Assembly (NCBI GenBank): GCA_025200525.1 | Contig: CM045768.1 | Coordinates: forward strand, 48,062,425 to 48,126,424 | Source of the DNA: Camellia lanceoleosa | Lineage: Eukaryota; Streptophyta; Magnoliopsida; Ericales; Theaceae | DNA: 64,000 nucleotides | Direction: 5' to 3' | Shown: positions 33,840 to 45,476 of the stretch, piece after piece | Numbering within the stretch: the stretch's first letter is position 1 | Layout: each line of letters starts with the position of its first letter | Made by a program: the position numbers and the translations under genes | Notes under the pieces: generated by a model | Database searches by the model: none | Seen by the model: the letters and a program-made list of their open reading frames with translations, nothing else | Told to the model about the DNA's origin: nothing

Positions 33840-34917
33840 TTTTTATAATGTTGAGTTCAAAACTTTTGTTTTTGTTTTTGTTTGTGAATCTGAGAACATT
33901 CATTGTAATGCCACAAAAATCATGTTCTCTTGCTTTCTATTTAGGTTTCAATGTTGATTTTAGTGCGACTGCTGTGAATATTCTCACATTCTTAGTGAAT
34001 TTGAGTGAAAACCCAAGTTAATCATGTTCCCTTGCTTTCTGTTTAGGTTTCATTGTTGATTTTGGTGCGATTGCTGTGAATATTCTCAGATTCTTAGTCA
34101 ATTTGAGTGAAAAACCCTAGTTAATCATGTTGCTTTGCTTTTTGTTTAGGTTTCATTGTTGATTTTGGTGCGATTGTTGTGAATATTCTCAAATTCTTAG
34201 TCAATTTGAGTGAAAAACCTTAGTTAATCATGTTCACTTGCTATCTATTTAGGTTTCAATGTTGATTTTGGTGCGATCGTTGTGAATATTCTCAGATTCT
34301 TAGTGAATTTGAGTGAAAAATCCTAGTTAATCATGTTCCCTTGCTTTCTGTTTAGGTTTTATTGTTGATTTTGGTGCGATTGCTGTGAATATTCTCAGAT
34401 TCTTAGTGAATATGAGTGAAAAACCCTAGTTAATCATGTTGCCTTGCTTTCTGTTTAGGTTTCATTGTTGATTTTGGTGCCATTGCTGTAAATATTCTCA
34501 GATTCTTAGTGCATTTGAGTGAAAAACCCTAGTTAATCATGTTGCCTTGCTTTCTGTTTAGGTTTCATTGTTGATTTTGATGCGATTGCTGTGAATATTC
34601 TCATATTCTTAGTGAATTTGAGTGAAAAACCCTACTTAATCATGTTACCTTGCTTTCTATTTAGGTTTCAATGTTGATTTTGGTGCGATTACTGTTAATA
34701 TTCTCAGATTCTTAGTGAATTTGAATGAAAAATCCTAGTTAATCGTGTTCTCTTACTTTCAATTTAGGTTTCAATGTTGATTCTAGTACCATTGCTGTTA
34801 ATGTTTTCAGATTCATATTGAATATGAGTGAAAAACCCTAATTAATCAACTTCTGTTACTTCCAATTTAGGATTCAATGTTGATTTGGGTACCATTGCTG
34901 TTAATGTTCTCAGATTC
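33840..34917 (+). repeat. 103-bp tandem array, left block (about 10 units)
   Basis: TTAGGTTTCA/TTAGGTTTCATTG recurs at 33942, 34043, 34145, 34249, 34352, 34455, 34558, 34661, 34764 and 34867, a period of 102-104 bp. Most units hold AAACCCTAGTTAATCATGTT (a telo-box core) and CTTGCTTTCTGTTTAG, which resembles a 3' splice site with its pyrimidine tract. The block is cut by the solo LTR at 34918. Confidence 0.93.
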
Positions 34918-35776
34918 TGTAACAACCCCATCACGTATAATGATTAGTACTTGATTAATTAAGAGGATTTGAAATTTAATTGCCAAGTATTATAATTTAT
35001 TTGGGATTTATGAGAATTGTGGAATCTGACTCGTATATGATTCTATTAAAGATTTATTTTGGAATCAGAAATTAAGGGTCCAAATGGCTTAAGGAAGTGA
35101 AGTTAGGAAGTTGAATCAATTTAATTTTGATTACGGACCCATTTGGGAGTTTAATTAAATATTCGATTCAGTTTAGTGAAATTGAGATTCGATTAATTAG
35201 GTCCTAATTGGAGTTGATTAAGTCATAAGGATTGAGGATTGTGGTTATTATAAATTAAATTTAATTATGGTATGCCCAATTTGAATATGTAATTTATTGA
35301 TGAAAATTCGAGTCTGATCAGAAATTGAAAGCCTAAATGATTTGGGAAATCAAAATTGATGATGACAATAAATTCGATTTAATATTTGGAGCCTTTTGGG
35401 AGTCTGACTAAAAATCTGATTCGGATTGATAGAGTTAAATATAATTAATTGGGTCTTAGTGGAAGTTAAATTAAATCAATTAAATTATGAGGGATTTATG
35501 ATTAGTCATAATTAATTTAATGATGTGCTAATTGAAATTTAGTAAGACTAGGTGTTATTTAATTAAATTAATCCTAACCATAGATTAAATTGTAAAACGA
35601 TTTAGAGTTGGGAATATATGTGGGGGTGTGTGCAGAGAAAGTCTGGTGGGTGTACTGAGAAACCAGATTTGTGTGTGTGGGTGTGTTGGAAGCTTAAAAC
35701 AAGGTGCACGTGTGCATGATGTGTAAACAAGAGAAGAGTGCAAGTATGTATGTGTTAAAGGAGATGAATCAAGACC

Positions 35777-36569
35777 TGTACGGGAAAGAAATACACCTTC
35801 TCGTATAATCCTGTTGATCAAGTCTGCGTTCCTCCGTACGACGTCGCTTTGTCACCTGAAAACACGAACGTGAGCTAGCCGGCGGGTGTGTGCCGGAAAC
35901 CTCTCCGATGCCTAAGTCAGAAAGACAAAATAAGCAAAAGCTCAATGTAATCAGGGAGCAAAAGTTGCATTACCTCTCCAAAGGTGATATTGGTGAGCTT
36001 ATATAGGTTTCGCGTAGCACAATCCTGTTAGGACTCTTTTTCCTCCAATTGTAGAGTCCTTCTAGGATTACTCCTCCTTGCGTAGAGTCCTCCTTGGATT
36101 CATATTCTTGGAAGACAATGCTTATCCTCCAACACCCTCTTCACTGCATGAACCAAGTGAAATGGTTCTACTATGGCCGAACTCCTATACAACCGGAGTA
36201 ACCTATAGTTCGACCATTACCTTCCTGTCTCTTACCTCGGCTTTCCCATGCTACGACCGAGCTAACCATAAGAGAATCGAGCCGAACTACAGCGTGCCCA
36301 AACCGGACTAACACGGACAAACCGGTGTTAATGCACGACCGATCTTATTCAACGAAGACCGAACTACCAACAACGCTTTACCAACCGAAGTAAAATTAAG
36401 ACCTCTGGTGGACCGAACTGACTATTACGGTCTCCAAACCGAAGTATCTTCAAGGCTATTTCTCCAAACCGAAGTAACTCATAGGGCCATTCTACTCGGC
36501 CTCTCTTACTATGGCCCATAGCGGCCCAATACCCAGCTCGGCCCAATTTGCGTATAAATTGCCCTCTCA
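35777..36569 (-). mobile_element. Solo Tat-type LTR nested in the solo LTR
   Basis: It starts TGTACGGGA and ends GCCCTCTCA on the plus strand, flanked by the duplication AGACC (35772-35776 and 36570-36574). On the minus strand it carries TGACTTAGGCATCGGAGAGG, the R-U5 signature shared by Tat LTRs, so its orientation is minus. It is not the same family as the 539-bp LTRs. No internal sequence remains. Confidence 0.82.
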
Positions 36570-38647
36570 AGACCCATTTTTGGGTGTTCTTCTGGGAAGA
36601 AAACCGTGGAAAAGAGAGAGAGAGAGAGAGAGATTTCAACCCAAGGAAGAGGAAAAAAGGAAGAGGGTCTTATGGGTTGTCAAAATTTAACTAAAAATTG
36701 TGGAAAAATCATCTTAAGGCGAGAAATCTTATCTTCTTTATAGTGTTATTTAAATAATCTAGATGTAAATTAATTCAAGATGAATTTTGAGAAGATTAAA
36801 ATGAAGATTTGTGGATCATTTATATAAATGGATAGAAATTAGATTTGTGCATGTAAATCAAGTTGGGTTGAAAAACATGAGTTATGATCCTTTTAATTTG
36901 TTAAATTTGAGTTCAATTTTATATAATTGGGATGAAATTAGAAAATAAAGATTATTATGGAAGCTAATTTGGATTTGGGATGTAAACATGAAATGGGTTG
37001 CATGCATGTGGTTGATTTTGGAATAAATTTAGGAACTTATTTTCTATGGATTTGATGTGGTGATTTTTCATGAAAATGTTACATGCATGAGCAAATTAAT
37101 GCTCTAATTACAATATATTGCATGAATTATGAAAAATCTAAATTTATTCAAGCTCATATTTGAAGAAAAAAAAAAGGGGAAATGTTTGATAAGAATCAAG
37201 TTTATGAAAATTTAGAATGATAGATAAAGTTTTGGGTTCATAATTAGATTTTTAACCCATGCATGTAAAGTAAGTTAAGAAATTAATCCATAATTTAAAG
37301 AATATAAGTTTGTGATTGAGTTTTGGTGTAAATTAAGAGTTTAATTATGGTTGGAGCTTAATAAGGTAGAATTTGTGGGGTTTTGATAAATGTTTTGTAC
37401 ATGCAAATATTTCTTTAAAAGAGTTTGTAATTTTAATCTCATGACTTAAGAGGAATTAGTAAAATAATGAAGAATTGGAGCTAAGGTCAACTTATGAAGG
37501 TTAATTAGAAATTAATTATTTTGGATTTGGTTTTCGAAGTTATAATTAAATCAAGCTCCATAAATTATATGTAATTTTATTGTGCATTTGATTTTGGAAA
37601 AAGGATTTTAAAATCATGAGTTCATGAGTTTTGATTTTATTATGAAAACTAGGAATTTGTTTAATCCATGCATGAGATTTAATTTAAAAAGTTTGTTCCA
37701 TTTAAGTATATTTTAGAAATTGAGTTGAATTGAATTTCTAAGAAATTGATTTGTGTAATTTATAATTACGTTGATTTTGTTATTAATAATAAAATTGGGC
37801 CTATTTGTATTGCATACATCATGGATTTTGAAGGATTTAGATTAATTCAATCTCATATTTTGAAGAGAGAAATGAAATGTTTTATAAACATCAAGTTTAT
37901 GGAAAATTAGAATTAATCCTAATGTTAGATAAAGTGTTGATTTTATAATTAGATTTTAATCCATACTTGTAATTTGAGATTAAGCATATTTTGGGACATC
38001 TATGGTTATGAATTAAATTGAGGTTATAAATTAAACTAAGTCCAAGATTATGGAAAGTACTTGAAAAATTTATAAGAATATAAAACTAGTAATTTTGATG
38101 TCAATTTCATGCATGTGAATAATGTTCTAAGGAATTTATGACTTAATAAAGAATAATAAATTACTAATCAACATAGATTAGTTAGTTAAAGAATGAATCA
38201 TTGGTCTAGTGGTAATTGTTTAATAAGCCAAGCAAAGGATCAATCTATTTGGAAAAGGACTTAGTAATGAAAGAATATGTGAAATAAGAACCCGGTTTAT
38301 TTAAATGAGAAAGAATAAACGTAGTAGAACTTCGGACTATAAAGACTAAAGACTAGAAAGGACAAGTTTAATCAAGGGAGTAATATTGTATTTCAATGTG
38401 TATACGTTATATGTTTGTGTAGGTCACGCGCCATTGTCTGCCCGATTTATCTGATATATCCAGTCTGTCTGATTTGTCTCTGCAGCCCTCTGTAAGTAAT
38501 AACTTTGTAAAGTTATGTTCAATGTTATGTATTTTCAGTATGCTATGATACGAAATGACTGATTCTTGGAAAAGCTATGATATGTTGGAAATGAATGAAT
38601 GAATGTCCCGTTTTTCTGAAAAGTATTTGTGGCACCCTTAGTCCGGA

Positions 38648-38797
38648 TGGCCCTCGCCCGGGGGTAACAATACCGTGGCCTATGGCCCTCGCCCGAGGGT
38701 AATAATACCGTGGTTGTTGGTACCAACTTTATTTGTGGTCTTCGGACCTACCTGTTGTGGTCTTCGGACCTACCTGTTGTGGTCTTTAGACCTACCT
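38648..38797 (+). repeat. Short GC-rich direct repeats in the long LTR
   Basis: Two copies of GGCCCTCGCCCG-GGGTAA-type sequence with AATACCGTGG (38649-38715) are followed by three 21-bp copies of TGTGGTCTTCGGACCTACCT starting at 38734, 38755 and 38776 (the last with two changes). The 21-bp unit holds a small palindrome (GTCTTCGGAC-type), so it may be structured in RNA. Confidence 0.85.
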
Positions 38798-39473
38798 GAT
38801 CTGATAGCTAATGGGTGTACCACATATGATCTTATGCAAATCCTGAGTTGATTATGAATATGAGCATGTATCTGAATCTATTTCTGATTGGAAATCTGAA
38901 TATGCATAAGACTCTATTTCTGATAAGACTGTATTTCTGATATAAACTCTGATTTCTAACTCTTTGATGGACATCATTCATTAAACCCTTTACTCTGTTA
39001 TTATTCACTGGGCTTTAGCTTACTGTATTATTTATGTATGTAGGTGATCAGGTGCGTGACCAGGCTAGAGGCTTCTGTCTAGAATCCGTGTGTCAGCCAA
39101 CCTATGTGCCTCCCGTGGAGGTTCCGGATATGCTACGTGTTGTTGTTATGTGATGTAAAGTTTAAGTTCTATTTGTTTTCTTGTTCGGTTTTTCAAGTCA
39201 TGTGTATTTTGAAAAAGGGACTAAGTCCCTTTCTGCCTAATCGGTATATATATTATTATGACGTGAGGATGATGTACACATATGTATATAAAAAGTTTAA
39301 AATTTTTCTGTCTCATATAAGTTTGCACAGCTCAATGGACATTGTATATTATTATTTGCTTCCGCTAGCCTCTAATATTTTATTAATCCGTTCAGAGGCC
39401 GTAGGTAATCCTCGGATTACTGGCCGGTTACGGTGCCAAACCTATAGGGGCGGGTTTGGGTCGTGATAGATTC

Positions 39474-40740
39474 TTACTAAAATTATGTGAAAAACCCTAC
39501 TTAATCATATCCTATTCCTTTCAATTTAGGTTTCAATGTTGAGTGTGGTACCATTGCTGTCAATGTTCTCATATTTCCAATCAATTTTAGTCAAAAACCT
39601 TAATCATATTATATTGGCTTCAATTTAGCTTTCACTGTTGATTTTGGCATGATTCCTGTGAATGTTCTCAAATTCTTAGACAATTTGAGTAAAAAACCTT
39701 AGTGAATCTTATTCTTTGGTTTCAATTTAGCTTTCAATGTTGATTTTGGTATGATTCCTGTGAATGTTCTCAGATTCTTACACAATTTGAGTAAAAAACC
39801 TTAGTGAAACTTATTCTCTGGTTTCAATTTAGCTTCCAATGTTCATTTTGGCACGATTCCTGTGAATGTTCTCAAATTCTTAGACAATTTGAGTAAAAAA
39901 CCTTAGTGAATCTTATTTTATGGTTTAAATTTAGCTTTCAATGTTGATTTTGGTATGATTCCTATGAATGTTCTCAGATTCTTAGACGATTTGAGTAAAA
40001 AACTTTAGTGAATCATGTTCTCTTGCTCCCCAATCTAAGTTTGAATATTGATTTTGCTGCTATTGCTGTGAATGTTCTCATATTTTGAATGAATTTGAAT
40101 GAAAAACCCTACTTAATCATATCCCATTCCTTTAAATTTAAGTTTCAATGTTGAGTGTGGTGCCATTGCTGTCAATGTTCTCATATTTTCAATTAATTTC
40201 AGTGAAAAACCTTAGTTAATCATATTCTCTTGGTTTCAATTTAGCTTTCATTGTTGATTTTGCTGTGATTGCTGTGAATGTTCTCATATTCTTAGAAAAA
40301 TTGAGTAAAAAAACCCTAGTGAATCATATTCTCTTGGTTTCAATTTGGGTTTCAATCTGAATCAATTTGAATAAAAAACCCTAGTTGATCATATCCTATT
40401 GCCTTTAATTTAGGTTTCAATGTTGATTTTTATTCGATTGTGTTAATGTTCTCAGATTCTTAGTCAATTTGAGTGAAAACCTGGACTTAATCATATTCTC
40501 TCTATTTCAATTTAGGTTTCAATATTGAGTTTGACATGATTGTTGTCAATTTTCTCAAGTTTTTAATCAATTAGACTGAAAACCCTAGTTAATCATGTTC
40601 TCTTGCTTCCAATTTAAGTTTCAATGTTGATTTTTGCTGCGATTGTTGTGAATGTTCTCATATTCTGAATCAATTTGAGTGAAAAATCCTAGTTAATAAT
40701 CTTCTCTTTCTTTCAATTTAACTTTTAATGTTGATTTTGT
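39474..40740 (+). repeat. 103-bp tandem array, right block (about 12 units)
   Basis: It continues the array after the solo LTR; unit marks TTAGGTTTCAATG or TTAGCTTTCAATG recur at 39526, 39625, 39727, 39829 and 39931 and on to about 40725, with more divergence than the left block. Many units keep AAAAACCCTAGTTAATCAT. The array ends right before the first recognisable exon of the Ulp1-like gene. Confidence 0.9.
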
Positions 40741-40972
40741 TTTTATAGCCATGAATGTCATCAAACTTAGACTTCATGAGAATGACATTGGATTGATTCT
40801 TTTAGGGAACATTCTCAGTATTTATATCTTGTCTATGTTGATTTTCCGTACAGGAAAGCAACTCATGAAAACCCCAAGACTAAAAAGTAATGCAAAGAAA
40901 ATGATAAAAAAGCATACAAAATCAACTTCAACGGATAAAAAGCAAAAGGGAAAGTGTAGAGAATGGAGATTG

Positions 40973-43316
40973 ACTTTCAGATCAAACATGGGGACAATGG
41001 TGAAGCTATTACAGCACATCAAACTCAGGAATGAGCATATTAATGGCTTGAAGAAAACCTAATTTTGGGCATTGTTTAATGTAATATTGCAAAACAAGCT
41101 GAATTATAAACAATGCAGAAAATATCATGACATTGCATTGAAAATAATTCAAACATACCAGCCAGGCAGCAGTGGTTCTTTCCAGTTAGGACCAGAAACT
41201 GTAAAGCTAACAACAGAAGACATCAAGTCCATCTTCGGTATATCTTGTGGAGATGAACCAATACATCTTGGTTATGGAAATAAAAGCAGATCATTATTTC
41301 TGACAAGAAGATCCATACAAACTGAAAGGCTATCGAGCATAACCATCATAGACTTATTGCAAAAAGCATTGAAAAGCAAGAAGAAAGAAGACACTGAAGA
41401 TGTGATAAGGATGCTGTGTATGTATACTTGTTTGAAGCTTTTTTTCTCTACATCAGGAACAACAGTTGGATGTGTATTTCTTAATTATATGGAAGACATA
41501 AACTCAATGAGAAAATACAATTAAGCAGAAGCAATAAGGAACACACTGATGTCTTCAATTGAAAAATACCACAAAAATCCAGCAAAAGTCACAGGATGTG
41601 TTATGGCTCTTTTAGTAAGTACATCTTTACTCTATTCTATTAGTTTGTTGTTAATAACACATAGTATTATTTCTTAGTCAAATGACAAAAATTATTTACA
41701 TTTGCTTTGTAGTATTGGTTGTGTGAGCACACACTAATCATCCACCCTGAAGTTAGCGAAGCATGCCCAAGGGTGATCAAGTGGAATCTTATCAAATTAC
41801 ATAAACGTATGACAGTCATATCACTACATCAGCTGACAACAAGACAGGTCACATCCTCATCTCATTTGAATTTCAATTCAAGTTGGGAAAAATCCCTATT
41901 TTTATGCACTGAATTATTACTGAGAAACTTTTTAGTTTCCTAAACTTCAATTATTTCAAAAACTAATATCTATTGTATGTTGACCTACAGGTAACTACTG
42001 CTCAATTCAGTGAGGAAAGTGATGAAGAAGTTGATGACACTGAAGAAGAACAAAAAGAAGATGCTAAAAATACTGAAGACGAAGAACAAGAAGATGCTGA
42101 AGAAGAAGATGCTGAAGAAGAAGAACAAAAAGTACAAGAACAAACTTTCAGATCAAACATGGTGGCAATAGTGAAGCTATTATAGCGCATCAAACTCAGG
42201 AATGAGCATATTAATGGCTTGAAGAAAACCCCATTTTGGGCATTGTTTGATGCAATATTGAAAAACAAGATGAATTGTAAAGAATGCAGCAAATATGATG
42301 ACATTTCACTGAAAATAATTCAAACATACCAGCCAAGCAGCAGTGGTTCTTTCCAGTTAGGACCAGAAACTGTAAAGCTAACAACAGAAGACATCAAGTC
42401 CATCTTTGGTATATCTTGTGGAGATGAGCTGATACATCTTGGTTATGGAAATAAAAGCAGATCATCATTTCTGACAAGAAAATACATACAAACTGAAACG
42501 CTATCGAGCACAACCATCACCAACTTGTTGCAAAAAGCATTGAAAGGCAAGAAGAAAGAAGACACTGAAGATGTGATAAGGATGCTGTGTAGGTATACTT
42601 GTTTGAAGCTTTTTTTCTCTACATCAGGAACAACAGTTGGTTGGGTATTTCTTAATTACATGGAAGACATAAACTCAATGAGAAAATACAATTGGGCTGA
42701 AGCAATAAGGAACACACTGATGTCTTCAATTGAAAAATACCACAAAAATCTAGCTAAAGTCACAGGATGTGTTATGGCTCTCTTAGTAAGTCACATCTTT
42801 ACTCTATTCTATTAGTTTGTTGTTAATAACAGATAGTATTATTTCTTATTCAAATCACAAAAATTCTTTACATTTGCTTTTTAGTATTAGTTGTGTGAGC
42901 ACACATTGATCATCCACTCTGAACTTAACAAAGCATGCCCAAGGGTGATCAAGTGGAATCTTGCCAAATTACATAAACGTATGAAAGTCATATCACTACA
43001 TCAGCTGACAACAAGACAGGTCACATCCTCATCTCATTTGAATTTCAATTCAAGTTGGGAAAAATCCTTATTTTTATACACTGAATTATTACTGAGAAAC
43101 TTTTTAGTTTCCTAAACTTCAATTATTTCAAAAACTAATATCTATTGTATGTTGACCTACAGGTAACTACTGCTCAATTGAATGAGGAAAGTGATGAAGA
43201 ACTTGATGACACTGAAGAAGAAGAAAAAGAAGATGCTAAAAATGCTGAAGATGCTGAAGAAGAAGAACAAAAAGTACAAGAACAAGAACAACAAAAACAA
43301 GATGCTGAAAATACTG
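40973..43316 (+). repeat. 1.17-kb tandem duplication inside the Ulp1-like gene
   Basis: 40973-42143 is repeated at 42144-43316. The markers ACTTTCAGATCAAACATG (40973 and 42144) and GTAACTACTGCTCAATT (41991 and 43163) are 1171-1172 bp apart. The unit contains two full exons, their introns and the start of the acidic exon, so exon borders were copied intact. The second copy is open at two codons where the first has stops, while both are otherwise very similar. Confidence 0.92.
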
Positions 43317-44519
43317 AAGAAGATTCTGAAGAAGAAGAAGAAGATGGTCAATATGGTGAAGACTGCCACCAAGAATAAAAGCCAGCAAATGAAGACTTTA
43401 ATGACTTCTGTAACATTATACTCAATGATGCACTTGACGGAGAAGAACAAATTCATCAACAAACACTTGAGAAACTTCAAACTTAGAACAACAATTTGCA
43501 ACTAGACAGCATAGTGAAGACCATCTACATAAATAAACTTGAAGAGGATAACAGGCTACTCACAGCACAAATAAAACAATTGAAAGATGAAAATTCTCGA
43601 TTGCATAACCAATTGGTTGAAAAAGAGGTCCACGAGATAACCCAAGGTTTGTGCAGTAAAACATTCTAGGACAGATGGAAAGAATGAAGGTCATACAATA
43701 AATGATGAAAATTCTCAAGTGCTACAGAAAGAGGTCCATGAAAATTCTGAAGTGGTGGACAAAGAGCTCCATCAGAAAGAGGTCCATGAAAATTCTAAAA
43801 TTGTGGACAAAGAGCTCCATCAGAAAGAGGTCCATGAGATAACGCAACAGCCTTTTGCAACAAAACATTGTAAGACAAATACAAATGTCAAAGCTAAAGC
43901 AAGGAAGACTACTGAGGTGTCAGATTATGAGTATAGAGGCAAGAAAGTTAAAGTTGAGACAGAGAAGGAACACAAAGATGGGACAATTTCAACAAGTATG
44001 CTGTGGCTCAATTCCTACCTCCTGAAGATAAATATAAACTACAAATTCTTTGGAAAGAAAAGCAAACAGAATCAAGGTATAATCTTACATAAATATTTCA
44101 ATTTTTCATGTAGTACAAATAAATAAAATGAAACTGAGAAATAGCTCTATTTTCTAAAAATATTCTGACTTACTTATTAACACATTTTTTATTGTTTTGT
44201 AGTGCTTGTATATGGTTTGGCGCAAGATATGAAAATTGTGTGTTTATTAATGATATCAAGAACTTGGTGAAAGGGACAGATATATCCAGCTGTATACATA
44301 TAATATTTATAATATTTTAACACTGAAAAACTTTTTATTAATTTGTTAACATCACTTTTGTGTTTCAATTTGATAGACAATTGATGCATATGCTGAGATT
44401 CTTCAAAGAGAACCACAAGCACAGAATTCTGGTGATGGAGCAGAGCACAATGGCAATTGTTTCATACTGTCAAGTCTATATTGGGTAAGGAATCAATGTG
44501 CATGTGTTAATTCTATACT

Positions 44520-44690
44520 TTATCTTCCATTCAATTTTGGTTTCAAAGTAGATTTTTTGTGTTTGTTATCATTCTTGTGAATGTTCTCAAATTTTGATTT
44601 TGGTGCCATTGCTGGGAATATACTCAGATTTCAAAACAATTTGAGTGACAAATCGTAGTTAATCATGTTTTGTTGCTTTTCACATATTGA
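44520..44690 (+). repeat. Stray units of the 103-bp repeat in a later intron
   Basis: Sequence such as GATTTTGGTGCCATTGCTG and TTGAGTGACAAATCGTAGTTAATCATGTT matches the array unit. It lies in the intron between 44487 and 44825 of the Ulp1-like gene, about 4 kb from the main array. Confidence 0.75.
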
Positions 44691-45476
44691 GTTCGAACCA
44701 TTACTGTGAATATTCACATATGTCGATACATCAATATGTTAATCATAGTTAATCGTAGTTAATCGACATGAATATTGAGTTCGTACCATTACTGTGAATA
44801 TTCACATATGTTTTGTAAAAAATAGCCAATGTTGAAGAAGAAAACTTCAGAACAAAGGAAGAAGATTTTGAAAAATACTTTGCAAGAATCCCTCCCATGT
44901 CGATACATCCATATCCCCATCCACAATTTCAATCATTGGACATTACTTGTTATTGACAAACACTTGGGGACTTGGAAACATTTCAACTCTTTGAGACCAA
45001 GAAAAGGAAAGGACAAGCATTACAATGTTGCAAATCAACTGGTAAGAACAATTTCAGATTAGCATTACAATAATCAGATGTAAATCATTACATACTTTAT
45101 GTTGATGTTTTTTATAGCAAAAAATCATCCATCAATACATAAAGGATACACCATGTCAAGCAGAAAAAGCCTTGAATCCTGATGTCAAGATTGAATCAGT
45201 CAAAGACAGCCCTCAACAAGAAGCAATGATGTATGTTAATTTATTCTAACTAACAAATTTTATTATCTTTTTCAAAAAAAATTCTTTTTTCCCTAACTGT
45301 GTCAAAAATGATATCTGCAAGAATGACTGTGGAATTATTGTTTGCTACATCATAAGACAATACATGAGGCATCAACCAATTTCAAACACATTACCACCAA
45401 GCACATCCACAAGACTCAAAGCAGACATGGTACATGAGTTCCTCAATGATCCACAAAGATCAATCAAAGTCAAGTA

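Larger units (their letters stand above)
34918..39468 (+). mobile_element. 4.55-kb solo LTR (gypsy type) inside the tandem array
   Basis: It starts TGTAACAACCCC and ends GTCGTGATA, with the 5-bp duplication GATTC at 34913-34917 and 39469-39473. No second LTR, primer-binding site or polypurine tract was found inside, so it reads as one long LTR left by recombination. Its terminal sequences resemble those of the LTR element at 1257-4991 (TGTAACAACCC...GTCGTGA). It contains a later 793-bp insertion (35777-36569). The empty length would be about 3.75 kb. No coding capacity. Confidence 0.82.
40857..45476 (+). pseudogene. Ulp1 (C48 peptidase)-like gene of the MULE
   Basis: Exons inferred in order. 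A basic N-terminal exon (40857-41614) carries the segment FQLGPETVKLTTEDIKSIFG, typical of plant transposon-borne Ulp1 proteins; then come 41713-41847, an acidic Glu/Asp exon from 41991, and a tandem second copy of all three (42144-43378). A coiled-coil region with KEVHENS/VDKELHQ repeats follows (43500-43850), and last the protease domain (about 44382-45476). The domain has HWTLLVIDKH with the catalytic His and NDCGIIVC with the catalytic Cys; the position of the usual Asp reads Asn (FNSLR). Ulp1 enzymes cut SUMO from proteins. First-copy stops (41060, 41522), later stops (43376, 43485) and frame changes make this copy inactive or dependent on unusual splicing. Confidence 0.8.

Noticed and set aside
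36078..36311. 77-residue plus-strand ORF
   Set aside because: It lies within the 793-bp solo Tat LTR, antisense to its transcript direction, without recognisable motifs.
33840..40740. CRISPR-like or satellite array
   Set aside because: Units are contiguous with no unique spacers, diverge gradually, and lie within a MULE of a plant genome.
42002..42304. Ser-rich minus-strand ORF (also 43157-43501, Phe-rich)
   Set aside because: Both are antisense shadows of the acidic GAA-rich exons of the Ulp1-like gene.
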